A model generated the notes under the pieces. The model was not told the origin of the DNA. It worked only from the letters and a program-made list of their open reading frames with translations, and did no database searches. A program made the position numbers and the translations under genes. Shown here one piece after another: positions 49,301-61,100 of a stretch of DNA of 64,000 nucleotides (its first letter is position 1; each line of letters begins with the position of its first letter). The DNA is from Whalleya microplaca (Eukaryota; Ascomycota; Sordariomycetes; Xylariales; Xylariaceae): assembly GCA_022497155.1 (NCBI GenBank), contig MU385769.1:62001-126000 (forward strand), in the 5' to 3' direction.

Positions 49301-52079
49301 TTTATTTAATCGTAAGATTAAAATTAAAAAAGAGATAGCGAAAGTAATAGACGTAAGAAAAAAATTATAATTAACTTTACTATTTCGAGATTTTACGCGA
49401 AAAGTTAATATTTTTTAAGTTTTAAATAGAAACTCCGAAACAAACGGGTTAGCAAATTATATAAAAGCACTTTAATAACTAAACCTAAATAATATAAGCA
49501 ATTTTATAAACTTTAATTTAAGTATTAATAAATAATTTAAACTTTCCTTATTTTTTGGTATATTTTCCCGTCGCTTAAAACATAATTTACCCCGTTCCCG
49601 GTATTTAAACATTTCTTTTACCTATACTTTTCTTCCGAGCTATTTAATTTTAATAATATATTTAGTACAAAAGTGCGCGAAAAGGCGTAATTACTAAAAA
49701 AAACTATAGTAGTTAATAAAAGAATATTTTCTAGAAAATAAAGCTTAAACTAATAATATAAGCTTATAATAATAAGGCTTTTATATGCAGTATATATTAT
49801 AACATTCTAAAAATAATGCGTATAAATTACTTTATTAAATTTATTCAGACAAAATATCAGCCAAATAGAGATAAAAAAGCGAAATAAAAAAAAAGACTAA
49901 GAAAATTACAACAGCCAGACTTAATAATTAAATTAACTTTACTATTATTATTATAGCAGATATAAATAAGCAATTTATATTTCGATAATAAGCTATTTTT
50001 AATAATATAAGTACCGAAATATATTATTATATTATTTTTAAAATACCGGTAATATAATTATAATAAGTTATATTATTTAATTTATATATATTATCCGTAT
50101 ATTATATATACTTTTAACATTTTTATAAAGATTTTTAAATAAAAATATATTATAAAAGCTAAAATAAGTTTATAAAAGTTTATACCGAAATTAAAAAGGC
50201 TTTAAAAAAAGTTAATAAAAAGCGATTAATAATAAGTTATAAATTATTTTTAACTATTTTATAAAACGGGTAATAAAAATTAACTTATTAATTTAAAAAA
50301 ATTTACGTTTAAAATTTATTTTTAACGCGTTTATATTTTATATATATATATTTATTTAAATATATTTCTTACGTGATTTTTTTAAAAAAATTATAACTAT
50401 ATATTAATTTAAGTATTATATTCTATTACTTACGATATAAAAATAAATAATAACACAGCTTAAAATAATACCGTAAGCCTATTTTTTAATATTATTATTA
50501 CTAATAAGACTATACGCGTAAGCGGGGTAAATAAACCTTAACCTGTAATAATTAAATAGGAGTAACTAAATAAGTTAGGTTTTAAAATCGATAACTATAT
50601 TTTATAAAATAACAGCCAAGCTTTAAACCTATTTAGTTTTAATATTATAAATAATAATTAACTAATAAATAATAATTAATAAAATTACTAAAAAAAAGGC
50701 TAAATATAATCCCTACTCCTAAAAATAATAACCTTAATAATAACTTTAACACTAAAAAAACTATTAAAATAAAACTATATAATTCGCCTTTCCTTACTAA
50801 AAAAAGGTCTACTAGTAAAGACTAAAATCGCATTAATATAATTATAGATTTAAATATATAAAAAAAAAAAGTTCTAATTAATAAGGAAATTACTTTCGTA
50901 TTCGGCTTTTAAAATAGCTTATATATTTTAGTTCCTAGCTTAAATAAAATATAAGAACATTTTAAAGCTATTTATATATAAATATCTAACTATTCTACCA
51001 AAAAAGCGGATTTCCTAACTAGAGGCAGCAAGACTAGGCCCTTTAAAAAACCTTTTAACTTAAAAGGTTATACCAGTTATTTAGATTTTATTATATTTTA
51101 TTATATCGTAAACGACAATAAAAGATTTATATATTACATTAGTTACGTTAAAAAGGCATAAAATACCAAGTTATATTTTAAATTTACTTTAAACTCGAGA
51201 TTTAAAATAAATAAAACGGATATAATATTAAACGCCGCCCGAAAATAAGTAAAGCAGGACCTAATCCCGAGCAAAATTAAATAAAAAAAAGGAATTACTT
51301 TAAAGTAGGAAAAAAAGTATTACCGCATTTTTTTTAAAAGTTATAAAGGGGTATCTTTTAGGCTTTTAAATAAAAAATAGCTTGGTTATATTACATTATA
51401 GTTGCTTCAAAATAGTTATATATTATAAAAGTACCGAAGTTTTAATTAAGGAAATTAGTTTATTTAAAATCGTAAAATTAATATAATAAATAATATATAC
51501 CTTATATATAATAACTTTTATAAATCTATATATAAAAAATAACAAATTTCGTACTAAAAAAATAAACAATATTTTATTAAATTCTTAATAATTACGTTAA
51601 TCGCGCCGTATAAATTACTAGTTTAACCGATTTTCCACTATAGCTATTTCGCGTTTTATAAATAAATCGACCTAAATAGCTTTAGTTGCCTTTCGTACTC
51701 TTTAGTTCCGTACTTCTCCGTAAAAATCTACTTAAAGTATTTTTTATTTATATCTTTTATAAATATCTCGGTTAGCGCCCAAATTACTTAAAAAAACATT
51801 AATCCGTTTAAGTTATAGCCAATTTTTTTAATATTAAAAATAAAGTAATTGCCGTAACTAGTTTTTACTAAACGCCGCCTTTTTAAGCTAGACTATTTAT
51901 AATTTTCTATCGGGAAAAATCTTTTTTTAGTAACCTTATTTACCCGGAAAGGAATACCGATATCTAATTAAGTATTATTTTCGGCTATTATAAAAAAGTT
52001 ATATAAATAAAATTCTTAATTATTACAAGTTCGTTTTTAAAAATTTAGGTATAATAATATATATAGTTATTATTGAAGT
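46371..52079. other. RIPed DNA, no assignable feature
   Basis: About 5.7 kb of saturated AT-rich sequence with dense stops in all frames. No LTRs, TIRs or tandem repeats were recognised by eye. Confidence 0.3.
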
Positions 52080-52251
52080 TTAAATTAATATACTAAATAT
52101 AAGGAAGGCCGAATGCTTACCTTTAGAGTAAAATTAAATAAATGTGGTAATATATAGGTTCTCGGATAACAATATAATCGCAACCGGCGAAAAAATGTTT
52201 TGCGTTAAAAGAAGCGCAGTTTTTTCCAGTCCGTTATAAGCTGTATCTTTA

Positions 52252-52299
52252 CTATAGATCCCGAGGTCACGTGCCACCCTTAGTGCCGGGACCGTAAAA
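52252..52299 (+). repeat. Left terminal inverted repeat of the Fot1-like element
   Basis: Contains ATCCCGAGGTCACGTGCC and CTTAGTGCCGGGAC. An unrelated 64-codon minus-strand ORF (52134-52328) crosses this end and is chance. Confidence 0.92.
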
Positions 52300-52576
52300 A
52301 AACGCGGTTCCCATATAAAACACTCCAACTTTACTTACACGTTTCTTGGTTATTAATAAGGCTATCTACGGCTCGTTTTAAGTGGTAATAGATATTCGGA
52401 TAAAGATTAATATATATATTTTTCCGAATTTCTTCCGGCGCCGGAAAAGGGTAAAATCTAAGGGTAAAACGTGCGTAAATATGCGTATATAAAGCCTCTC
52501 CTCCCTCCTTAACTCTTTTAGTGATTTTTTAACACCATAACCTCTAATTACGATAACACCTTATAATAAGGATCAT

Positions 52577-54369
52577 ATGGTCGATACCATCTTCGATATT
52601 ACAGATAATAGTTATTCCGTATAAAAAGCGGCCCAGAAATGGGGTATCTTTTAAACTACCCTTTTAATACGAATAAACGGCCGACTATTAGCGAGTAAAA
52701 CCGATCGAGGCTAATACCTGTTAATAAAATAAGAAAAATTATTAGTTAAATAAATATTACGTCAGGAATCACTCGGATTTGCTCCCTCTTACAGTAATAT
52801 GTATATAATTACTATATAATTTGCCGGCCGTCCGAAGCCTTTAGGGAAAAACTAAATTTAGTTTTTCGTAAAGCGAAATTCTGCCATCTGCAGCAAAATT
52901 GGGCGGAAAGTTAAAGCCGCACGTTTTAATAGCTTTACCCCGAAAGCTATAAACTGGTTTTTTAATATTAGGGACAAGAAATATAGCTAGATTTAGCCTC
53001 ATTTAATATACAATCTAAATAAAGGGGGTATAATATTTAGTTTCGGTAAGAGACCTCTTTTAGCCTAATTCCTTTAAATCTGTAATAAAAAACTAACAGA
53101 GCTAACTAGGCCTCGATAGACTCGTTTTAAAAAGCTTTACCACCTAAATGGCTTACCTAAAATCAATATAAGGCTGCGGGTGGTTATCCTTTCTTAAATA
53201 CGTTAGCGCAATAGGCGTTACACTCTCTCCTGGCATTATTTTTAAAAGAAAAGAGTTATAAACAAGCTGGTTTAAAAAGGAATTCAAAAAAATTGCTAAT
53301 TAGAAGTTTATTTGCTTTACTAATAGCTAAACCGATAACTATATTGCACTTAAGTAACTTAAAAATATCTTCATTCTTTAGATAGACCCACTTACTAACG
53401 GCCAGTTAGAAGCACGCCTAATTATTTTAGATAAACATAAAAGTCATATAACAGTAAGTTTATTCAATTTCTTATCGATTTCAGTTAGTTTTAATTTTTT
53501 TAGATTAAAACCTAATTTTTAGTGGAGTTATAAAGCTAATAATCCCTGCTTAAGATGCTTTTATAAAGCTTTATTTTTTCAACAACATCTTCTTTTATTT
53601 TCTTCCTACACACACCTTTCACGGCCTTTAGCCTTTAGATAATAGTCTTTTTAATATCCTTAAGGCTTCCTATCGCCGAATTTTAGGTCGGTACGCCGGT
53701 TTTACTAATATTGCGCCGGTTGATAAGCTTAGGTTTATACGTATATATATTAAGGCTAGAGCAGAGGCTTTAACGCCGAAAATTATTAAGGCGGCTTTTA
53801 AAATAACAGAATAGTGGCTTATTAGTAAGTTAAAAACATTATTACATCTAGAGATTTAATTAAATAAAAAGGATATCTAAAAGCTAAAAAAACAGGCAGC
53901 TAAAAGTGTCAAGCAGGAAAATGATTTCGTAACACTAAAATTAGGGCATTAAGTAAAAGATCTTATAAAAGGACATACGCCATTAATAAGGCACATTTTC
54001 AGCATCATTACAAAGGGATTAGATTAAATTTCGGCTAATATAGTCAGCAGGAATCAGCGTATTAAAGCTTTGGAAACTTAAATCGAGCATTTGTAGCCTA
54101 AGAAACGCCGGGCTAAGCTAAACTTTAATAAAATTTTCATAGGCATTAATTAGGTAGTTAATAACAAAAATCAGGATATAATTAAGGTTATTTAGGAAGA
54201 AAAAAAAGTAAAAAAGACAATTTGTGTATTTTTTCCTCCTATTAATAAAAAGGAATCGGATATAAAGGAATCACAGATTAAGGCTATAATTTAAACCTTT
54301 AAAATGACGCGTTTAGGTCGGATAAGTAAAGTTTTAACTAAGTATATTAGTTAATTAAAAGATTCCTAA
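52577..54369 (+). pseudogene. Fot1/pogo DDE transposase, broken by stops and frameshifts
   Basis: Starts MVDTIFDITDNSYSV. The N-terminal helix-turn-helix reads KAAQKWGIF.TTLLIRINGR (dot is a stop), then KPLGKN and SAICSKIGRKVKAARFN, as in CENP-B/pogo-type transposases. The DDE_1 core follows: IYNLNKGGI where VDE is usual, so the first catalytic Asp is Asn by a G-to-A change; then YVSAIGV, PGIIFKRKEL, IDPLTNGQLEARLIILDKHK (second Asp kept, 53430), and FLPTHTFHGL with PLDNSLFNILKASYRR (third Asp kept, 53638). The C-terminal part has APVDKLRFIRIYIKARAEAL and PKKRRAKLNFNKIFIGIN. The frame changes between 52577-53170, 53180-53480 and 53581 onward, and about 100 extra bases lie between the last two Asp residues. 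Premature stops replace Gln/Trp. The end point is approximate. Confidence 0.9.
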
Positions 54370-54459
54370 CAGAAACGAAAAATTTTTATATTTTTATAAA
54401 TTTATTTGAATTTATTACAGCTGTTGTAAAAAGGTAAGTTTTACTAGTAACGCAGCTTA

Positions 54460-54507
54460 TTTTGCAGTCCCGGCATTAAGGATGGCACGTAACCTCGGGA
54501 TTTATGG
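54460..54507 (-). repeat. Right terminal inverted repeat of the Fot1-like element
   Basis: Reverse complement begins CCATAAATCCCGAGG and matches the left end except for seven transitions. Confidence 0.92.
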
Positions 54508-54509
54508 TA

Positions 54510-55165
54510 TTATAGAATGTTATACCAATAATTAAGCCTGTTAGCTTAAAATAGAAAGAGGTAGGAAATAAAGCAAGGCGACTATTAAGAATACTCGTAA
54601 TTAATAAAAGGGTTATACGGTTAAAAGTAGGTCGGTTTTTCGAAAAATAAGCTAGCCTCGTTAAAATATATATAAAACTTAAGTTAAATTAGCCTTAAAT
54701 AAAAGTTAACCGAGCTAACTAGTATATAGGTATTAAAGCTGGTAGGTCTTTAATAAAGGGTCCTACTTTTAATAAAATGTATAAAAGAGTTAAAAGTAGT
54801 TTATTATTAGAGGGATAATAAGTTAAGGTGTTTTTAAATAAGTCCTTAAACAGAGAGGCAGGTGCTAATTTTAAAAGATTTTGCTGCTCGGATAACTATT
54901 AAAAAAGCTGAAAGGAATAAAAAACAGAACTTAAACCTAATAAAATCAAAAACGTATTAAAGTTTAAAGTAAATTTAAAGTTAACTAGACTAAATAAAAT
55001 TAAAGATATATTAACGTTTAAAGTAAATCTAAAGTTAGTTATAATATATATCGAGTTATATAAAATTATATTACTAATTATAAATTAAAAAATTATAAAA
55101 AAGGTATATTTGCGGCAGACAGACTTAAGTTTAAAAAAAAAATACGCTGATTTTATATCTCCCAA
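54510..55165 (+). other. Less-mutated flank with a coding-like frame and 17-residue repeat
   Basis: DNA on both sides of the Fot1 copy (52080-52250 and here) is less RIPed than the rest, so the transposon may sit inside an older, partly mutated element. At about 54935-55160 a plus frame reads ELKPNKIKN, then LKFKVNLKL and LTFKVNLKL (a duplicated segment about 50 bp apart), then VYLRQTDLSLKKKYADFISP, with one internal stop. Family not recognised. Confidence 0.35.
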
Positions 55166-58100
55166 AATCCAGTTTAATTAATATAAATATTAATACCTAT
55201 TTAAATAATACCTATCTTTATTTTATTATTTTTTATATTTTTCGCCCTAGCCTTATATATTATATACCCAGGGACTAATAAAAAACCTAATGCTATTATA
55301 TATATTAATAACAAGTTTGCTATCCCATAAAAACCTTCTTTAACGTATGACTACCGGATTCTTGCCGCAAGCTAATTTATTGGGACATTTCGTGCCTTAT
55401 TTCTTTTATAACTATTAGTATCGGCATTTTATAACGTAATAAACGTATAGGTTAATTTTATTAAAATAAGTGTTATAATAACTATTATTAGGCAAGTGTT
55501 ATTATTAAAGTCCTTAGGGAATAAACCTTAATTATATAAAGCTATAGCTATAAGGCGTATACTAGCCACCTGAATTTTCAAGCTATATATTTATATAGTC
55601 TAACAAATTTAGCTTACGGCTTATAAATTAATATAGTGCTTTTAGTAATTTTCGGTTTACAGCGTTATTTAAATAAGCGTAAAAGTGGTTTTAGTTCTTA
55701 AACTTTTATTAAAATACTTACGGTTAAAATATAAATCGAACTTAATTAGGGTAATAGTTAAATTTATTACGGGTATTATTTTAATAACACTTTCTCTCGA
55801 GCTAAAATAGGTGCTAAAATTTAATATATATATTAATAAAGACTGTTAAAAATATATCTACCCTTATTTAATTATTTATAATATACTTTTTTAGCTTTAT
55901 AAATCGCTTTATTAATAATAATTTAAGAAATATATTTATAAGTCCTAACGGCTATTTTATACTTATTCCGATACTCGTTATAATAACCTGCGTTTTATTA
56001 AAGCCTTATTATTTTTTATATAATTTAATATATAAACAATATAACCTATAGTAATATAATTAAAAAAAAAGTCCGAGTTTGCTTTAGCTAGCGCTAGTAA
56101 CTGCTTTTAGCTTAACATTTTGCTTTAGCCGCGGAATTTTTTATCTCGTAAACTAAACTATCGAGGCGTTTTTGCGAAATATAGTCTTAGTTTTAAACGT
56201 TACCGTTACTAACAATAATAACTATAAATAGAAATTTCTGTCTTACCGAACGCTATATTATAATATACACACGCATAATATCCTTAAAGCTTTTATACGT
56301 TTTAATATAATATATAATATAAAACAAGTAACTAATTCCGCTAGTTATAGTCTTAATAAAACGTGTCAAAATTGCGACATATTTATTTTAAAAATAGTTA
56401 ATTATATCCTGCTATATAATCGAATAAAACTCGGCTAAGAAAAATGCCTATTTAGCTTTAGTATTAATTACGTACGGTATTTTTAAAAAAACATTTACCT
56501 TTCGTAAAAGAAGCGCCGATAAAAATCTTTTAAAGTTTAATATAAAATATATATAAAAAAGGCTATAAAATATTATTTTAACTTAGATCGTATAATTAAA
56601 ATAGTTTAAAAATAGACTTAAGTTAATATTTAATTAATAGTCTAGTTAGGGAATAATAATTTTATATTTATATATATATATTATTAATAGCACAAGTTTT
56701 AAAACCTTTTAGTATTTTAGCCTTTAATATTAAAAAAAGGCCTCCAAGCCTTAAGTAGCATCGAAAATAATCAAATAAGCTCTGATCCTAATAGCTAGTT
56801 AATTAATATTAGGGAATAAAGTTTAAAACGGGAGGTCGCTTAAATAACCCGGCGCTTATACTTATATATAGGTCTGTTTTTCTTGTGGCATTTAAGCACT
56901 CGAGTATAGCTGCCAAAAGCACCCTATATCACATTTATAATAGTAGAAACCGATTATATTAAAAAAGTAAAATATTATAAAAAAGACTTAGTTATATAAT
57001 TATATATTATATCTATTAAATTTACTAATAGCCCCCCCTTTTTTATACCCCCCAAAGACATTATATATATATAGGATATTAGTAGGCTTACAGCAGATAA
57101 AAAGCCAAATTTCTAGTCCTAATATAATAGATAAAAAAGATATAATTTAAGTAAATTAACTAATATATAGGTTATATCTTTAAGAGCCTCCTTTAAATAG
57201 CTAATTCTGTCGATTAGCGAATAATATATAGAAGCTAAAGGGATAAAAAATCCGCTATATATAAAGAAATAAATAAATAAGCTTTATTAAAAACATATAA
57301 TAAGAATCCGGAAGTTAAGTAATAAAAATTCGGTATAAAAGCGTATTTTATATTAAAAAAAATAGGTTAAATATTTAGGTATAATTTAAACCGGATTAAC
57401 TTATTATTACTAGGTTAAGCTAAAAAGCGACTTAGTTTCGCTTAATTCCTTTAATTAAAAGCGTGCCTTATTAATATCCCGTTTTACTTAATTATATATT
57501 TATATAATATCGTTTACTTTTAATTAAACTAAATTTAAAGAGTCCCGTAATTTATAAAGTCAGCTATTAGGTAAAAAGGGGCAATATAAAGTTATATTTA
57601 CTATAATTTATTTTCTAGTTTTTTTTTTACATATATATAAAGTTTATAATTTTATATATATTTCTAGCTTAGTTTCTAACCTTTTATAACGCTATTTCAA
57701 GTTTATTATTTATTATAATAAACAATTGTTATTTAAGTTAGACGTAATAAAATATAGGTAGACTTAATATAAATTAAGTAGGCCTTTATAAACTACTATA
57801 TATATATACTAGTTTTATTAAACTATAATATAATATATTATAAACTAATATTAAAGTAAGAAAACGATATAATTATATTTATATATATAATCCTATAGAT
57901 AGAAAACTATTAGTTAATATATAATCCTTTTATTTAAAATTAATTCCTAATAAACAGTATGCTTTTATTTATTTATATAAATATATATAACTTATTATAT
58001 CGGTACGATTTTCCGTATATAAATTACACTTACTTTATACCTCGAAATCTCGAAATAAAAATTAATATAAGAATTTAATTTAAATATAAAAATCGATTAT

Positions 58101-61100
58101 AAAATCTAAACTATATAGCGATATCGGTAATTAAAATATACCTTAATAAATATAATTTATTTATCTCTTTTAATAAGTTTATATCTATTAGCTATTAATA
58201 GGCACAATAATAAACTTTTACGCCACTCCAATTAATATATATACGCCGGACATAAAAACATCTTAAGTAAAAGTTATTTTAAGAAAAGTTAATAATTCTA
58301 ATAAAAACCTTGTATAAAATACTCTCTTTAGTAAAATTACGGAAAGTTTTAATTTTACAGCTAATTAATTAATTAAGCTTTAGTATTAATTACAAATATA
58401 TTATTTTATAAGAAATACCTGCTCGGAAAAAGATATAACGAGTACCGATATCGCTTAAATTTTAGTTAAAGTTTTTCGCTAAATAAATTAAGATATCTAT
58501 ATTATTTATAAACGTAATATCCGGCAAAATAATAATTTATAAAAAGGTAATAGTCGGCTCGAATAAAATATTTAAAACTTTTAAATCGATAGTTCGTAAA
58601 GGATATTATCTCTATAATAAGCAGCTAACGTTAAGAGATTTTTTAATTAACTAGATTATTAACAATAGCAGATAATAAAAACAGTATTAATATAATTTAG
58701 TAATAAGGATTTATATAAAAGTAAATCCGAGTATATTTGTAATAATTATTAAATTAAGGGTTAAAAATTAATATAGTATAAGGTATAAATAGTAGCATTA
58801 TATATATATAGCAGGCTATTTGCCACTTTAAAATAGCTAAACCTTAAGTTAATCTAAGCTTTATTAACCTTATATTTTAATAACGATAATTTATTAGCTG
58901 TTATTTATTCCGTAAAATACTTATATACTTTTGATTAAGGCTTAAATAGCTAGCCTAACGTAATTAACTATCCGGAAATCCGTTTCGAAGCCTTAACTTA
59001 TTATATTAAACCGTAAAATACTCTAGTTATTAAAAGGTAACTAGTTCCGATACAGGTTAAAAAGAGGCGTTTTTTTTTCGAGGATAATCTTAAGAAATAA
59101 TCGATAAAAAATAGCCTATAAGTTTTATTATTTGGCGCGGAAGTATGCCGACAGTAAATTACTAATAGGAAGGTCGTTATTTTTTTATCGGTAATATAAA
59201 GGCATTTACGCGTCTTTATTAATATATAAGTTTAAAATTCAAAAATAACAATTTCGCTTATAAGTTATTACTTATAAAGCCCGTAGCCCCTTTCGCTTAA
59301 CGCTAGCAGCTAAATATTAAAAATGCTAAATATAGCTACTTTATAAAAACTAAGTAATCATTAATAATTATTATAAGTTTTTTAAGTGCTTTCGGTCCGA
59401 ATATAAAAAGCCTTATTATTCGGGTAAAAAATTAATCGCCAAATAATTATTTAAATTCGGACCGGGCAGCTAAAAAAAAACGTATTTATTGTTTAAATCT
59501 CGCTTTATAAAGCCTAAAAAGCTAAAGGAAAAATATACCGGGTTTTTTAAATAAATAGTATCTTATAAAAAAAAGGTTTATTAGCTCGGATTATAATACT
59601 TATAATAGCAATGCTTATTAGCATTAACGGGATAGTGGGCCGATAACTAATAAAGCTCCAGCAGTTATAACAATAGTCGTAAAATTAATTATACTTACAA
59701 AACTAGTTTGCGATATATATAATTATATAAATATTTAATTTTAGGTAGTTTAAATTATATATTTTTAGATTTATTAGATTAAAATTACTTAAAAAAACTT
59801 AAAATAAAGTAATATAAATAAAATAACGTAACAGTCGGTTCGAGATATATAAAATTTATAGGTTCGGTCGGAAAAACGTATTAAAAATTAACCTTAGTTT
59901 TAATTCGCCTATATATCAGTTTAATTACCGGTATAAATATAGCTATTAAAAAAAGTATATTAAAAGAAATATAATATCGTAATAACTATCGATAATATAA
60001 TTTATCGGGTTAATAAATTTACTTTTTTTAGTTTAAACTTCTTTCGGGCTATATCAAAAACTGTCGGACAATTTATTAGATATAATTAATATTTTATATT
60101 CTCCCAGATTTTAATTAAAAAATAAATTAAAAATATATCGGTATAGTAAGAAATATATTAGCAAAGCTTACCTTAGCGTTATAATAAGGTCTAAAGAAAA
60201 AGTTTATATCGGCCTTTAAAATAATATTATTTAGTAGCTTTTATAACAAATTTATACATTTATTAGAATCCCTATAAGTAATCTAATAAAAATATACTTT
60301 TTCCGGAATCGCGTTTTTTAATATATTTTAAGTAGCCTTAATAATATTAAAACATTAGCTTATAAAGTAGTTAATATAATAAAAGTGGCAAAAAATATCG
60401 GCAAGTTTTATAGTAAAACAGTTATAATTATAATAAGCTACGTATATATAAAATTTAAGCCACGTAATTATAAGGAATGCTGTATATTATATATATACTA
60501 TTAAAAATTACGTTAGTTAAATGTAGCTAAAAATTATAAAAAAAGGATTAAATTTATTTCGATAGCAAGTAATACGCTAGCGAATATAATATTAAAAAAA
60601 TCGGCATAAAATTTTTTACGATTATTTACTATATATAATAGTAAATGCTTTTACGTCTTTTCGGATATAAAAGACTATTTACCTATTTATTTATAAAAGT
60701 TTATAAAGGAAAAACGGCCTTTTATAAGCCGACATTTACTATATATAATAGTTATAGCAGGGGTATTACTAATAACAGATTAATTAAATAAAATAAATTA
60801 AAAATAGCTAGCTATATTTTCCGTTTTAAAATAAAGATTATATACTTTATAACCACCTTATAATTAGGGGGTAATAAGATTTTATATATATATTTTACCC
60901 TTTTATTCAAATAAATACCCTAACGTTTATAAAAAACATTACTAACAATATATTGTTATTTTTTAATACATAATTATTATCGTCGGGTTTTCTATATATA
61001 TTTCTCGCCAGGTAATTATTAGTAAGTATATATATCGTTATAATATCTATATTCCGTTATAATAACAATAAATATAATAGCTAACTAAAAAGCGAGTTAT

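Larger units (their letters stand above)
52252..54507 (+). mobile_element. Fot1/pogo-type DNA transposon, 2,256 bp, RIP-inactivated
   Basis: 48-bp terminal inverted repeats at 52252-52299 and 54460-54507, each flanked outside by TA (52250-52251 and 54508-54509), the Tc1/mariner-superfamily target duplication. The two ends differ at seven positions, all transitions. A DDE_1-type transposase fossil fills the interior on the plus strand. The length fits the Fot1 group of fungal elements. Its base composition is far less AT-shifted than its surroundings, so it inserted relatively late or met few RIP cycles. Confidence 0.92.

Noticed and set aside
52134..52328. 64-codon minus-strand ORF with PRFFTVPALRVARDLG
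   Set aside because: It runs across the left end of the Fot1-like element; most of its codons are the transposon's inverted repeat and subterminal DNA, so it is fortuitous.
57032..57053. CCCCCCC/CCCCCC tracts as a minus-strand polypurine tract
   Set aside because: No matching LTRs found nearby; left as an observation only.
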